Source of the DNA: Streptomyces sp. NRRL F-5122
Lineage (GTDB): Bacteria; Actinomycetota; Actinomycetes; Streptomycetales; Streptomycetaceae
Reading direction: 5' to 3'
NCBI RefSeq assembly: GCF_001507435.1
Contig: NZ_LMWH01000290.1
Span: 62,001 to 126,000, forward strand
Length of the DNA: 64,000 nucleotides
Shown here: piece after piece, positions 7,999 through 17,834 of the stretch
How positions within the stretch are numbered: the first letter of the stretch is position 1
Layout of the letters: the number at the start of each line of letters is the position of its first letter
Notes under the pieces: model-generated
The model's database searches: none
What the model saw: only the letters and a program-made list of their open reading frames with translations
Told to the model about the DNA's origin: nothing
Made by a program: the position numbers and the translations under genes

Positions 7999-10143
7999 TC
8001 AGGCGATGCCGGCCTCCTTCATCTGACGCAGTTCCTTCTTCATCTCGGAGACCTCGTCGCGGAGCCGGGCCGCGATCTCGAACTGCAGGTCCGCGGCGGC
8101 GGCCCGCATGCGTTCCGTCAACTCCTCGATCTGCGCGGAGAGTTCGACCCCGGGGCGGTCGGTCGGGACCGTCCCCTTCGCCTTGCCCCTGCCCTTGGCC
8201 GCCTTCGCGCCCTTCGCCGCCTGACTGCCGAGCGAGGGGACGGGAGCCTTGGCGCCCTTGCCGTCCTTCGTCTTGCGGTAGCCGGTGCCGAGCAGCTGCT
8301 CCGTGTCGACGTCCTCCCGCGCGATCTGCGCCACGATGTCGTTGATCTTCTTGCGCAACGGCTGCGGGTCGATGCCGTTCGCCGTGTTGTACGCGACCTG
8401 CTTCTCCCGACGGCGGTTGGTCTCGTCGATGGCCTTCTCCATCGCCGGGGTGATCTTGTCGGCGTACATGTGGACCTGTCCGGAGACATTGCGCGCGGCA
8501 CGGCCGATGGTCTGGATGAGGGAGGTGCCCGAGCGCAGGAAGCCCTCCTTGTCGGCGTCGAGGATCGCCACCAGGGAGACCTCGGGCAGGTCGAGACCCT
8601 CCCTGAGGAGGTTGATACCGACCAGGACGTCGTACTCGCCGGACCTGAGCTCGCGCAGCAGCTCGACGCGTCGCAGCGTGTCCACGTCGCTGTGCAGATA
8701 GCGCACCTGGATGCCCATCTCCAGAAAGTAGTCGGTGAGATCCTCCGCCATCTTCTTGGTGAGCGTGGTCACCAGGACGCGCTCGTCCTTCTCGGTACGC
8801 TTGCGGATCTCGTGGACGAGGTCGTCGATCTGGCCCTCGGTGGGCTTGACCACGACCTCCGGGTCGACGAGGCCGGTGGGGCGGATGATCTGCTCGACCT
8901 GGCCGTCCGAGCGCGAGAGCTCGTACTGCCCGGGGGTCGCCGACAGGTACACCGTCTGACCGATGCGCCCCTGGAACTCCTCCCACTTCAGCGGTCGGTT
9001 GTCCAGGGCGGACGGCAGGCGGAAGCCGTGCTCGACGAGCGTGCGCTTGCGGGAGGCGTCGCCCTCGTACATTGCTCCGATCTGGGGCACGGTGACGTGC
9101 GACTCGTCGATGACGAGCAGGAAGTCCTCCGGGAAGTAGTCGAGCAGCGTGTTCGGCGGGGTGCCGGGCAGGCGGTCGTCGAAGTGCATCGAGTAGTTCT
9201 CCACACCGGAGCAGGTCCCGATCTGGCGGAGCATCTCGATGTCGTACGTCGTCCGCATGCGCAGCCGCTGGGCCTCCAGCAGCTTGCCCTGCTTCTCCAG
9301 CTCCGCGAGGCGCTCCTCCAGCTCCTTCTCGATGCCGTTGATCGCCCGCTCCATGCGCTCGGGACCGGCGATGTAGTGGGAGGCGGGGAAGACGTACAGC
9401 TGCTGCTCGTCGCTGACGATCTCACCGGTGAGCGGATGGAGGGTGGAGAGGGCCTCGATCTCGTCGCCGAACATCTCGATCCGAACGGCCAGCTCCTCGT
9501 ACACCGGGAAGATCTCGATGGTGTCGCCGCGCACCCGGAAGGTGCCTCGGCTGAACGCCACGTCGTTGCGCGTGTACTGGATGTCGACGAAGCGACGCAG
9601 CAGCTGGTCGCGGTCGATCTCGTCGCCGACCTTGAGGCTGACCATGCGGTCCACGTACTCCTGGGGAGTACCGAGGCCGTAGATGCAGGAGACGGAGGCG
9701 ACCACGACCACGTCCCGGCGGGTCAGCAGCGAGTTGGTCGCGGAGTGCCGCAGGCGCTCCACCTCCTCGTTGATCGAGGAGTCCTTCTCGATGTACGTGT
9801 CCGACTGCGGAACGTACGCCTCGGGCTGGTAGTAGTCGTAGTACGAGACGAAGTACTCGACCGCGTTGTTCGGCAGGAGCTCGCGGAACTCGTTGGCCAG
9901 TTGGGCGGCCAGTGTCTTGTTCGGCGCCATCACCAGGGTGGGGCGCTGGAGCTTCTCGATCATCCACGCCGTGGTGGCGGACTTGCCTGTGCCGGTCGCG
10001 CCGAGCAGGACGACATCCTTCTCGCCTGCCTGGATGCGCTTTTCCAGCTCGGCGATGGCCGTCGGCTGGTCGCCGCTGGGCCGGTAGGGGCTGACGACCT
10101 CGATGGGCGCCACCGTGCGTTCGATCTGTGAAACGGGCCGCAT
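7999..10143 (-). CDS. uvrB: Excinuclease ABC subunit B
   Basis: UvrB is the damage-verifying DNA helicase subunit of nucleotide excision repair. It accepts damaged DNA from UvrA and recruits UvrC. The 714 residues include the P-loop [15 protein letters not shown] near the N-terminus, the tyrosine-rich beta-hairpin region ([16 protein letters not shown]), helicase motif [14 protein letters not shown], motif [11 protein letters not shown] and the C-terminal UVR coiled region ([20 protein letters not shown]) that contacts UvrC. A small Lys/Gly-rich linker precedes the UVR motif. ATG 10143 gives the conserved start [13 protein letters not shown]; a longer frame to 10173 is less likely. No LexA-type box is evident. 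Confidence 0.96.
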   Translation of the reverse strand: MRPVSQIERTVAPIEVVSPYRPSGDQPTAIAELEKRIQAGEKDVVLLGATGTGKSATTAWMIEKLQRPTLVMAPNKTLAAQLANEFRELLPNNAVEYFVSYYDYYQPEAYVPQSDTYIEKDSSINEEVERLRHSATNSLLTRRDVVVVASVSCIYGLGTPQEYVDRMVSLKVGDEIDRDQLLRRFVDIQYTRNDVAFSRGTFRVRGDTIEIFPVYEELAVRIEMFGDEIEALSTLHPLTGEIVSDEQQLYVFPASHYIAGPERMERAINGIEKELEERLAELEKQGKLLEAQRLRMRTTYDIEMLRQIGTCSGVENYSMHFDDRLPGTPPNTLLDYFPEDFLLVIDESHVTVPQIGAMYEGDASRKRTLVEHGFRLPSALDNRPLKWEEFQGRIGQTVYLSATPGQYELSRSDGQVEQIIRPTGLVDPEVVVKPTEGQIDDLVHEIRKRTEKDERVLVTTLTKKMAEDLTDYFLEMGIQVRYLHSDVDTLRRVELLRELRSGEYDVLVGINLLREGLDLPEVSLVAILDADKEGFLRSGTSLIQTIGRAARNVSGQVHMYADKITPAMEKAIDETNRRREKQVAYNTANGIDPQPLRKKINDIVAQIAREDVDTEQLLGTGYRKTKDGKGAKAPVPSLGSQAAKGAKAAKGRGKAKGTVPTDRPGVELSAQIEELTERMRAAAADLQFEIAARLRDEVSEMKKELRQMKEAGIA

Positions 10144-10183
10144 GCCATCCACCGTACGACCCCCCACTGACAACGGGGACCGG

Positions 10184-11050
10184 TCAGCGTCTCTGCGCCG
10201 TGCGGTAGCCGCGCTGACCGGCGCGCTCGGGGCTGCGCAGCAGCGTACGCCGTCCGGTGTCCTCCAACTCTGGATGGGCCGGGATCCCGGGCTTGCGCTC
10301 GACCGGCTTCCAGACGGGCTTGCCCATGACGATCAGCGGGTCGAACATCACGACGACGCCGGCCAGGCACAGGAAGAGGAGCGGGCCGATCATCAGCGGG
10401 GCCAGCAACGCGGCGGGGGATTCACCGGCCGGAGCATGGGGGGAGGTGTGCATGTGGACACGGAGCGCGGCCATGCCCGTGTAGTGCATTCCGCTGACCG
10501 CGAACCCCATGACGAGACTCGCGCCGATGCTCCACAGAAAGCCGCGGGCCTGGCCTGCCGCCCAGAGCGCCGCGGTCGCCGCGACGACCGCTATGACGAC
10601 CGAGGCGGTGACGGTGAGCGTGTTGTACCCGAGCACTCCGTTGAGCCGCATCCCCGCCATGCCCAGGTAGTGCATGGAGGCGATCCCGAGACCGGTGATC
10701 GTGCCGCCCGTGAAGAGGGCCACCCCGGTGGCCCCGCGGTAGCCCACGATGAAGACCCCGACGCCGACCATGACGATGGCGACGGCCAGGCTCGCGAAGG
10801 TGATCCCCCGGTCGTAGTGGATCGGGGTCTCTTCGACGCTGAAGCCCATCATCGCTACGAAGTGCATGGTCCATACGCCGGAGCCGATGGCAGCGGCTCC
10901 CAGGGCGAGCCACCCGACCCGCCAGGACCGGGCGACCAGCATCGATCTGGCGGTGCAGCGCAGACCGAGCGCGCCGCCGAGGCAGGCCATGAGGTACGCC
11001 ACCACAGGTGTGACGAGTCCGTAGCTGAAGCCGTCGACGGTGTTCTGCAT
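10184..11050 (-). CDS. MHYT-domain integral membrane protein
   Basis: This 288-residue protein has seven predicted membrane helices. Three MHYT-type motifs, MHFVAM (about 62-67), MHYLGM and MHYTGM, lie near the outer ends of helices. The MHYT domain is a proposed sensor for O2, CO or NO through copper bound by the conserved Met and His residues. In other bacteria it is fused to GGDEF/EAL domains; here it stands alone with a basic Arg-rich C-terminal tail of about 50 residues, so any output partner is separate. It lies 40 bp upstream of the uvrB start on the same strand with no clear terminator between. Confidence 0.9.
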   Translation of the reverse strand: MQNTVDGFSYGLVTPVVAYLMACLGGALGLRCTARSMLVARSWRVGWLALGAAAIGSGVWTMHFVAMMGFSVEETPIHYDRGITFASLAVAIVMVGVGVFIVGYRGATGVALFTGGTITGLGIASMHYLGMAGMRLNGVLGYNTLTVTASVVIAVVAATAALWAAGQARGFLWSIGASLVMGFAVSGMHYTGMAALRVHMHTSPHAPAGESPAALLAPLMIGPLLFLCLAGVVVMFDPLIVMGKPVWKPVERKPGIPAHPELEDTGRRTLLRSPERAGQRGYRTAQRR

Positions 11051-11330
11051 GCGTGACTGCCCCTCCGCCCTGATGCGTCCTGAATCCGGAAATGCCCCCC
11101 ATCCCCAGAACCGCGACGAACGGTCAGGGCTGCTGAGGCAGAGCGTAAGACCCCCACCGGAACGGTCGAACGATATTCCGGCAAAGAATCACGGTGCTAA
11201 CGCACTTGTGCGGCCCTTGTGCTCACCCTTGGGCAACTCCAGGCAATCTGTGGCCATCCTGCGCCCATCCTCCTTGACTCTCTGCTGTCACTCTGGTGCT
11301 GTCTGTGATCACACGACATGAGGAGCACGC

Positions 11331-12203
11331 ATGCACGCGCGCGTTGCCGCCGCCACGACCACCGCCTTCTTCGGACTCGGCGTGGCCATACTGCCGACTC
11401 CGCATGCCGGTGCGACCGGCGGCGACGGACCGGTCGTCGTCGCGCATCGCGGAGCCTCCGCCTACGCACCCGAGAACACCCTGGCGGCCGTGGACCGGGC
11501 GGCCGCCATGGGCATCGACTGGGTCGAGAACGACGTCCAGCGCACCAAGGACGGCCGGCTCGTCGTCATCCACGACGCGACGCTGAACCGCACGACCGAC
11601 GTCAAGCGGCTCTACCCGCACCGGGCGCCCTGGCGGGTGAAGGACTTCACCGCGGCGGAAATCGCGCGCCTGGACGCCGGCAGCTGGTTCGGCCGCCGGT
11701 ACGCGGGAGCGCGCGTGCCGACGCTGCGGCAGTACCTGGAACGCGTGTCGCGCAACCACCAGAAGCTCGTGCTGGAGATCAAGAATCCGCAGCTGTATCC
11801 GGGGATCGAGCGCCAGACCCTCGATCTGCTGAACAACGAGGGCTGGCTGGACGGCGACCACCTCGGGCGCCGGCTCGTAGTCCAGAGCTTCAGCGCCGAC
11901 AGTGTGCGCAGGGTCCACCGGCTGCGGCCGGGAATCAGGACGGCGTACCTGGGCACGCCCCGGACGGCGGAGCTGCCGGCGTACGCGCGGTTCGCCGACC
12001 AGATCAACTCGGCGTACTCGGGACTCTCGCCCCGCTACGTCTCGGCGGTCCATGCGCTGAAGGGCCCGCACGGCGCACCGGTGAAGGTCTTCGCCTGGAT
12101 CGTGAACAGCGGCGGCGACGCCGAACGGCTGACCGGCTACGGAGTGGACGGACTGATCACGAACGTCCCGGACGTGGTGCGCAGAGCGGTCACCGCATCC
12201 TGA
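11331..12203 (+). CDS. Secreted glycerophosphodiester phosphodiesterase (GlpQ/GDPD)
   Basis: This enzyme hydrolyses deacylated phospholipids to glycerol 3-phosphate and an alcohol. The 290 residues begin with a signal peptide (positive MHARVAAATTT, hydrophobic core, AHA-type cleavage near residue 26). The GDPD signature follows: HRGASAYAPENTLAAV, the metal ligands in ENDVQ, and IHDATLNRTT. WIVNSGGDAERL near the end is also typical. AGGAG six bases upstream fixes the ATG at 11331. The Streptomyces coelicolor glpQ genes are reported to respond to phosphate through PhoP; an 11-nt phased repeat-like region precedes this gene, but I cannot confirm a PHO box. Confidence 0.92.
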   Translation: MHARVAAATTTAFFGLGVAILPTPHAGATGGDGPVVVAHRGASAYAPENTLAAVDRAAAMGIDWVENDVQRTKDGRLVVIHDATLNRTTDVKRLYPHRAPWRVKDFTAAEIARLDAGSWFGRRYAGARVPTLRQYLERVSRNHQKLVLEIKNPQLYPGIERQTLDLLNNEGWLDGDHLGRRLVVQSFSADSVRRVHRLRPGIRTAYLGTPRTAELPAYARFADQINSAYSGLSPRYVSAVHALKGPHGAPVKVFAWIVNSGGDAERLTGYGVDGLITNVPDVVRRAVTAS

Positions 12204-12278
12204 TCCCGCCGCCCGGGTGCGAACAGGGCCGCAGTCCGTACCCGGGGCGTTGTCAGTGCCGCGCCGTACGGTGGACGC

Positions 12279-12833
12279 ATGGACAGCCATGGGCAGTACG
12301 AGCAGCAGCCGGCGTGGGCCGTCGTCGCCACCGACATCGGTCCGCTGCTGCTGGCCGCCACGCGCGACGGGCTGGTGAACGTGGTGTTCCACGCGACCGA
12401 CCCCGTGCGCGACAGAGCACTGGAAAGGCTCGGGTCCCGGCTCGGCACGGAGCCGGTCGAGGACCCCGGTTCACCGCTCCTGGCCGAGGCGATACGCCAG
12501 GTGGCGGCCTACTTCAAGGGTGAGCGGCGCGGCTTCGAGCTGCCGCTGGACTGGTCCCTGACCACCGGATTCAACCGCCAGGTACTGCGCGAACTGGCTT
12601 CCGGCGTCCCGTACGGCACGGTGGTGGGGTACGGCGATCTGGCCCACCGGATCGGACAGCCGGGCGCGGCCCAGGCCGTGGGAGTGGCGATGGGCTCGAA
12701 CCCGCTGCCGGTGGTGGTGCCGTGCCATCGCGTGGTCGAGAGCGACGGTGGCATCGGTGGTTTCGGTGGTGGCCTGGAGACCAAGCGGCAGCTTCTGGCA
12801 CTCGAAGGGGTGCTGCCCGAGCCGCTGTTCTGA
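12279..12833 (+). CDS. ogt: Methylated-DNA--protein-cysteine S-methyltransferase
   Basis: This protein removes alkyl groups from O6-alkylguanine by suicide transfer to its own cysteine. The 184 residues comprise an N-terminal ribonuclease-like domain (about 10-85) and the C-terminal DNA-binding/active-site domain. The acceptor cysteine lies in NPLPVVVPCHRVV, with the helix-turn-helix arginine in FNRQVLREL before it and GGFGGGLETKRQLLALEG after it. It converges with the VOC protein gene across a 34-bp gap. The ATG at 12279 gives the usual family length. Confidence 0.94.
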   Translation: MDSHGQYEQQPAWAVVATDIGPLLLAATRDGLVNVVFHATDPVRDRALERLGSRLGTEPVEDPGSPLLAEAIRQVAAYFKGERRGFELPLDWSLTTGFNRQVLRELASGVPYGTVVGYGDLAHRIGQPGAAQAVGVAMGSNPLPVVVPCHRVVESDGGIGGFGGGLETKRQLLALEGVLPEPLF

Positions 12834-12846
12834 GCGGGGCCCGCTC
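12832..12846. terminator. Short hairpin between ogt and VOC gene
   Basis: GAGCGG (12832-12837) and CCGCTC (12841-12846) form a compact 6-bp GC stem over a 3-base loop, within the 34-bp gap between two convergent genes. A shared bidirectional terminator is plausible, but the stem is short. Confidence 0.35.
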
Positions 12847-12867
12847 GGACCCGGAAGCACCCGTCCG

Positions 12868-13299
12868 CTACGCGTAGTGCCGTGCCTCGAGGACATTGCC
12901 GTCCGGGTCGCGGAAGTAGAAGCTGCGCCGGGCCGCGCCCCGGGCACCGAAGGAGTCGTACGAGAAGTCCGAGACGGGAACGGACAGCGCCTCCAGGCGC
13001 GCCCGCAGGGTGTCGAAGGCCGCCTCCCCGTGCAGGGACAGGCACACGTGGTTCACCGGATGCCCGGCGCTCCCGTCGGCCCCTGGCAGCATCTTCATCG
13101 ACGTCGCGAGCGACAGCGGCGCGAGGTCGATGATGCTCTCCTCATTGAGCCGCACCGAGGGGAACGGCACTTTTGCGGCGATGAACTCCGCGAGCCTGAG
13201 GGGTTCCAGACCGACCGCCTGCTCGTAGAAGGAGGCGGCGGCGACCGGATCCCGGACCCACAGGACGACATGGTCGAGACGTGGCGAGCTGTCCGTCAT
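12868..13299 (-). CDS. VOC family (glyoxalase/dioxygenase superfamily) protein
   Basis: This is a 143-residue single-module vicinal oxygen chelate protein with paired beta-alpha-beta-beta-beta units. Visible features are the LDHVVLWVRDPVAAASFYE start with a metal-ligand-type His, the GHPVNHVCLSL second-half opening and the FRDPDGNVLEARHY end with a possible Glu ligand. The family covers glyoxalases, extradiol dioxygenases and antibiotic resistance enzymes; nothing here fixes a substrate. It converges with ogt and diverges from psuG. Confidence 0.88.
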   Translation of the reverse strand: MTDSSPRLDHVVLWVRDPVAAASFYEQAVGLEPLRLAEFIAAKVPFPSVRLNEESIIDLAPLSLATSMKMLPGADGSAGHPVNHVCLSLHGEAAFDTLRARLEALSVPVSDFSYDSFGARGAARRSFYFRDPDGNVLEARHYA

Positions 13300-13397
13300 G
13301 CCCCCAGGCTGGTGTGCTCTGTCTCGGCTTTCAAGGGTTTGGGAGCGTGTGCCGCCCGCCAGAGATGAGGCAGGACCGGAAGACAGGAGGCAGGCCC

Positions 13398-14303
13398 GTG
13401 CTGATGGTGTCCGAAGAGGTACGGGAGGCGCTCGCCGCGCGCCGGCCCGTGGTGGCCCTGGAATCGACGATCATCGCGCACGGGCTGCCCCGCCCGCGCA
13501 ATCTCCAGGTCGCCCTGGAACTGGAGGACGCCGTCCGGCAGGAGGGCGCGGTACCCGCCACGATCGCCGTCCTGGACGGCCGCGCCCATGTCGGCCTGGA
13601 CAAACAGCAGGTCGAACGGGTCGCGAACGAGGACGGGATCCGCAAACTGGGGCACCGCGATCTGGCACTCGCGGCGGCGACGCAAGCGAGCGGGGCGACG
13701 ACCGTATCCGCGACGGCGTCGCTGGCCGCCCTCGCCGGGATCCGGGTGTTCGCCACGGGTGGGCTCGGCGGGGTGCACCGCGAGTGGACGGTCACCCAGG
13801 ACGAGTCCGCCGATCTGGGGCTGCTGGCTCGGACCAGGATCACCGTGGTCTGCGCCGGTGTGAAGTCGATCCTGGATGTGCCGGCGACGCTGCAGCGACT
13901 GGAGACCCTGGGGGTGGCGGTGGCCGGCTACCGCACCGACCGCTTCCCGGGCTTCTACCTGTCGGACTCGGGTCACACGGTCGACTGGAGCCTGGAGTCG
14001 CCGGCCCAGGTGGCGGAGGTCATGCGCGCCCAGGACACGCTCCGCGGCCCGCAGTCGGCGCTCGTCGTCGCCAATCCGGTGCCGCGGGAGGAGCAGCTCG
14101 ATCCCTCTCTCCATGCCCGGGTGCTCGCCGACGCACTGCAGGCGTGCGAGGAGGCGGGCATCACCGGGCAGGCGGTCACGCCGTTCCTGCTCGACCATCT
14201 GGTACGGCACACCGACGGCGCCTCGCTGAGCGCCAATCTGGCGGCGGTGCGGGGGAACGTACGGCTCGCCGCTCGGATCGCGGCGGCCTGGGCGGAGGCG
14301 TGA
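13398..14303 (+). CDS. psuG: Pseudouridine-5'-phosphate glycosidase
   Basis: PsuG cleaves the C-glycosidic bond of pseudouridine 5'-phosphate to give uracil and ribose 5-phosphate. The 301 residues carry the family landmarks VALESTIIAHGLP at the N-terminus, FATGGLGGVHR in the middle, and TPFLLDHLVRHTDGASLSAN near the end. The GTG at 13398 lies 7 bases after AGGAGG (13385-13390); the ATG two codons later is spaced too far. The stop overlaps the next start (GTGA at 14300-14303), so psuG and the PfkB kinase gene are translationally coupled and form a pseudouridine salvage pair. Confidence 0.93.
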   Translation: MLMVSEEVREALAARRPVVALESTIIAHGLPRPRNLQVALELEDAVRQEGAVPATIAVLDGRAHVGLDKQQVERVANEDGIRKLGHRDLALAAATQASGATTVSATASLAALAGIRVFATGGLGGVHREWTVTQDESADLGLLARTRITVVCAGVKSILDVPATLQRLETLGVAVAGYRTDRFPGFYLSDSGHTVDWSLESPAQVAEVMRAQDTLRGPQSALVVANPVPREEQLDPSLHARVLADALQACEEAGITGQAVTPFLLDHLVRHTDGASLSANLAAVRGNVRLAARIAAAWAEA

Positions 14304-15205
14304 GCGGGGCGCTTCTCGTCATCGGGGACGTGGTCACGGACGTCGTCGCCCGCCATCGCGGTCCGCTCGCAACGGGTACGGACACGGCCGCCTCCATCCG
14401 GACACTGCCGGGTGGCGCGGGCGCGAACGTGGCGTGCTGGGCAGCCCATTGGGGCAGTCCCGATGTGCGGCTGCTCGGCCGGGTCGGTGCCGACGCGGCC
14501 GCCTGGCACGAACGCGAACTGACGGCGGCGGGCGTACGGCCCCACCTCGTCGTCGACGCCGAGGCCCCCACGGGGACGGTGATCTGCCTGGTGGACGCGG
14601 GTGCCTCGGCGGAGCGCACGTTCCTCACGGACAGCGGAGCGTCGCTGCGGCTGGCGCCCGACGACTGGTCGGACGCGTTGCTCGACGGGGTGGCCCGACT
14701 GCATCTTTCGGGCTATCTGCTCTTCTCCGGGCCGAGCAGGGCGCTGGCGGCTGTGGCGCTCGACGCGGCACGGTCGCGGGACGTACCGGTGAGCCTGGAT
14801 CCGGCGTCGGCTGGGTTTCTCACCGAGTCGGGAGTGGACACCTTCCTGGCGTTCGCCGAGGGGCTCGATGTGCTGCTGCCGAGCCGGGACGAGGCGTGCC
14901 TGCTGACCGGGCTGCCCGACCCGGAGGACGCGGCGGCCAAGCTGAGCCGTCAGGTCCCCCTGGTGGTCGCCAAGCAGGGTGCACAGGGTGCCCTGGTCGC
15001 CGCGTCGGGAGCGGTGCGGGCCCGGGTCCCGGCCGTTCCCGTCTCCCCGCGCGACACGACCGGGGCAGGTGACGCGTTCACCGGGGCCTTCCTGGCGGCA
15101 CTGCTCGCGGGGGCGGAACCGGAGGAGGCGGCCGAGCAGGGGTGCAGGGCCGGAGCCCTGGCGGTGACGACGGTGGGAGGACGCCCACCGGCGCGGACGC
15201 CGTAG
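14300..15205 (+). CDS. psuK: PfkB family carbohydrate kinase, probable pseudouridine kinase
   Basis: This is a 301-residue ribokinase-superfamily (PfkB) enzyme. It has the PfkB signature 1 region LPGGAGANVACWAAHWG and signature 2 DTTGAGDAFTGAFLAALLAG, which holds the catalytic Asp and the anion hole. Its start is embedded in the psuG stop (GTGA), so it very likely phosphorylates pseudouridine to supply PsuG. The specificity is inferred from context; the fold alone would also fit ribokinase or sugar kinases. Confidence 0.88.
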   Translation: MSGALLVIGDVVTDVVARHRGPLATGTDTAASIRTLPGGAGANVACWAAHWGSPDVRLLGRVGADAAAWHERELTAAGVRPHLVVDAEAPTGTVICLVDAGASAERTFLTDSGASLRLAPDDWSDALLDGVARLHLSGYLLFSGPSRALAAVALDAARSRDVPVSLDPASAGFLTESGVDTFLAFAEGLDVLLPSRDEACLLTGLPDPEDAAAKLSRQVPLVVAKQGAQGALVAASGAVRARVPAVPVSPRDTTGAGDAFTGAFLAALLAGAEPEEAAEQGCRAGALAVTTVGGRPPARTP

Positions 15206-15234
15206 GAGCCGCTCGCTCGCGCAGGTCCCCTCCC

Positions 15235-16032
15235 CTACTCCCCCTTGCGTCCCCAGGCCGAGATCATCGGGGACGTCGCCAGATCCATCGTGCCGGAGGC
15301 GACATGGGACAGATGGCGGTCGATCTCCTCGTCCGTGGCAAGGCCGGCGGCGACGAGCCGTTCGCGGATCTGACGGACGGTCGCGGCTTCGAGGGCCGTG
15401 CAGGCGGGCGAGGCGACGGGGAAGTACGCGTCGGCCTCCACCCGCCGCAGGCCCGCCTCACGGAGCAGACGCGGGAGTCTGCGGCCGTACGACAGGTCGG
15501 CGCCGCGCTCGGCGAGGAGGGCGCGGAAGCCCGTGCGCAGGCGGTTGGCGAGCTCCTGTTCGGGACCGTACTCGTCCGGGCAGAGCAGGGGCTGCAGCGC
15601 CGGGTCGGCGTCCTCGATCAGGATCCGTCCGCCCGGGCGCAATGCGTCGATCATCGACCGCAACGCCCGCTCCCGGTCCGGGACGTGGACCAGGACGAGC
15701 CGGGAGTGGACGAGGTCGAAACCGGCCCCCGGCGGGTCCTCCGCGCCCACGTCATGGGTGCGGACCTCGATCGGGGGGCGGGCGGCCGACACCGCCCACG
15801 AGGTGTCGACATCGGTCGCGACGACCTTCCCGGTGGGGCCGACCTTCTTGGCGAGCCAGGAGATCACCGAGGTGCCGCCTGCTCCAACCTCCCAGCAGCG
15901 CCAGCCGGGTCCGATACCGAGATCCTCGATGTGACGGAACGTCGTGGGGTCGAACAGGGTGGAGAGCGCGTCGAAGCGCCGGCCCGCCTCGGCCTGCTGG
16001 TTGTCGAGGAGATACCCGTCGGTTGGCGTCAT
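15235..16032 (-). CDS. Class I SAM-dependent methyltransferase
   Basis: This 265-residue protein has a Rossmann methyltransferase core. Motif I is CWEVGAGGTSVISWLA, followed by the acidic post-I residue VVATDVD, motif II GAGFDLVHSRLVLVHVPD and motif III LRPGGRILIEDAD. Methyltransferases of this type act on small molecules; no substrate can be named from sequence or neighbours. ATG 16032 gives the start MTPTDGYLLDN, which is usual in this group, although no good ribosome site is visible. It converges with the pseudouridine kinase gene. Confidence 0.85.
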   Translation of the reverse strand: MTPTDGYLLDNQQAEAGRRFDALSTLFDPTTFRHIEDLGIGPGWRCWEVGAGGTSVISWLAKKVGPTGKVVATDVDTSWAVSAARPPIEVRTHDVGAEDPPGAGFDLVHSRLVLVHVPDRERALRSMIDALRPGGRILIEDADPALQPLLCPDEYGPEQELANRLRTGFRALLAERGADLSYGRRLPRLLREAGLRRVEADAYFPVASPACTALEAATVRQIRERLVAAGLATDEEIDRHLSHVASGTMDLATSPMISAWGRKGE

Positions 16033-16268
16033 GGTGACATCGTCCCAGGCGGGCCGACTGTTCGTGCGGGGAGACGCTCCGGCGGGCCCGCACACGACAC
16101 TCGCACGAGTGTGCTGTCACCCTGCCGCACCGGACGGATCCCGCAACCCTCGCACCGAAACGGAACGTTCCATTCCCACAGGCTTCCCCGCCGCTCGAGA
16201 CGGACTGGCAGACTGGCCCGCGAAGGCGCAGAGCGCGACGCGAGGAGATCCACGCAAGGAGATCCAGA

Positions 16269-17396
16269 ATGTCCATGGCAGGGAATCTGCGGAAGGTCAC
16301 AGGCCTCGACAGGGTCGGCGGCCTCCGCAAGGCGGCGCGGTTGGGGCGGCGCCACGGCCGCGTCGACCTGAGCCATCCCGCCCGGTCACCGCTGGGCTCC
16401 GCGGTGGTGAAGTGCGTGACGTACGAGGACGGCGTGCGGGTTCCCGGTGGTGGCGATCTGGTCGAGGACGTGGAGCGGCTGCGCAAGAGCGAGGACGGTT
16501 TCGTCTGGCTCGGGCTGCACGAGCCGACGGACGACGAGTTCGCGGGCATCGCCGAGCTCTTCGATCTGCACCCGCTGGCCGTCGAGGACGCGGTGGAGGC
16601 ACACCAGCGACCCAAGCTGGAGCGTTACGGGGACACGCTGTTCGCGGTCTTCAAGACGGTCTGCTACGTGGAGCACAAGGAACTGACCGCGACCAGCGAG
16701 ATCGTGAACACCGGCGAGATCATGGTGTTCATCGGCCCTGCCTTCGTCATCACGGTGCGGCACGGCCGGCACGGCTCGCTGGGTCCCTTGCGCGAGGAGC
16801 TGGAGGCGCACCCCCACCGGCTCGCCAAGGGACCCGCGGCGGTACTGCACGCGATCGCCGACCATGTCGTGGACGACTATCTGAGCGTCACGGACGCGGT
16901 GCAGGAGGACATCGACCAGGTCGAGATGGACGTCTTCGCCGACAACGGCGCTCGGCTCGATCCGGGGCGCATCTACCAGCTCAAGCGCGAACTGCTCGAG
17001 CTGAAGCGGGCGGTGGTCCCCTTGGGCCGCCCCCTCCAGGAACTCTCCACCCGCCCGACCCGGGTGATCGACCCGGAGATACAGACGTACTTCCGGGACG
17101 TCTCGGACCACCAGCTGCGCGCCACCGAGCAGATAGCCGCGTTCGACGAACTGCTCAACTCGATCCTCCAGGCCCACCTCGCGCAGGTGAGTGTCGCCCA
17201 GAACGCGGACATGCGCAGGATCACGGCCTGGGCCGCCCTCATCGCCGTGCCCACCATGCTCACAGGCGTCTACGGCACGAACTTCACGTACATGCCCGAA
17301 CTGCACTGGAGAATCGGCTATCCGCTGGTGATGGCCGTGATAGCCGTCGGCTGTTTCGCCCTGTACCGCGGGTTCAAGCGCAACGGCTGGCTGTAG
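16269..17396 (+). CDS. CorA-type divalent cation transporter with GTN in place of GMN
   Basis: This 375-residue protein matches the CorA magnesium/cobalt channel family: a soluble N-terminal funnel domain, a long helix with QLRATEQIAAFDELLNSIL, and two C-terminal membrane helices (about 315-335 and 350-368). The signature loop reads YGTNFTYMPELHW, whereas the canonical CorA filter motif is YGMNF; Met is replaced by Thr. GxN variants occur in relatives such as ZntB that carry other ions, so Mg2+ selectivity should not be assumed. The gene converges with the CBS protein gene. Confidence 0.88.
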   Translation: MSMAGNLRKVTGLDRVGGLRKAARLGRRHGRVDLSHPARSPLGSAVVKCVTYEDGVRVPGGGDLVEDVERLRKSEDGFVWLGLHEPTDDEFAGIAELFDLHPLAVEDAVEAHQRPKLERYGDTLFAVFKTVCYVEHKELTATSEIVNTGEIMVFIGPAFVITVRHGRHGSLGPLREELEAHPHRLAKGPAAVLHAIADHVVDDYLSVTDAVQEDIDQVEMDVFADNGARLDPGRIYQLKRELLELKRAVVPLGRPLQELSTRPTRVIDPEIQTYFRDVSDHQLRATEQIAAFDELLNSILQAHLAQVSVAQNADMRRITAWAALIAVPTMLTGVYGTNFTYMPELHWRIGYPLVMAVIAVGCFALYRGFKRNGWL

Positions 17397-17405
17397 GAGG
17401 CCGGA

Positions 17406-17834
17406 TCAGCGCACCGTGGCCCTCGAGTAGACGGTCTCCACCCAGGTGGCGAGCTGATCGTCGGTCAGGTGCTGGGCGAGGTCCGACTCGCTGATCATGC
17501 CGACGAGACGCTTGTTCTCGATGACGGGGAGCCGGCGGATCTGGTACTCCTCCATGGCCGTGAGCACGTCGCCGACGTCGGCGCTCGCCTCGATCCAGCG
17601 TGGCGTGCCCTGAGCCATGTCGGCCGCGGTCACACGTGAGGGGTCGCGGCCCATGGCCACGCAGCCGACGACGATGTCGCGGTCGGTGAGGATGCCGCAG
17701 AGCCGCTCGTTCTCGTCACTGATGGGCAGCGCACCGACGTTGAGTTCGCGCATCAACTGGGCGGCTCGGTCCAGGGTCTCGTGTGCGGGGATCCACTGGG
17801 CACCACGGTGCATGATGTCTCCGGCAGTGGTCAT
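17406..17834 (-). CDS. CBS domain pair protein
   Basis: This 142-residue protein consists of two CBS domains (about 5-60 and 70-130) with the recurrent GALPISDENERLCGILTDRD and IRRLPVIENKRLVGMISESD motifs. Bateman modules bind adenine nucleotides and regulate partner proteins; stand-alone versions in Streptomyces are linked to stress and dormancy-type control. The ATG at 17834 has GGAGG 6 bases upstream. It is separated from the convergent CorA-type gene by only 9 bp. Confidence 0.92.
   Translation of the reverse strand: MTTAGDIMHRGAQWIPAHETLDRAAQLMRELNVGALPISDENERLCGILTDRDIVVGCVAMGRDPSRVTAADMAQGTPRWIEASADVGDVLTAMEEYQIRRLPVIENKRLVGMISESDLAQHLTDDQLATWVETVYSRATVR

Noticed and set aside
7819..10131. 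Long open frame opposite uvrB
   Set aside because: It is the complement of a complete uvrB with no domain of its own.
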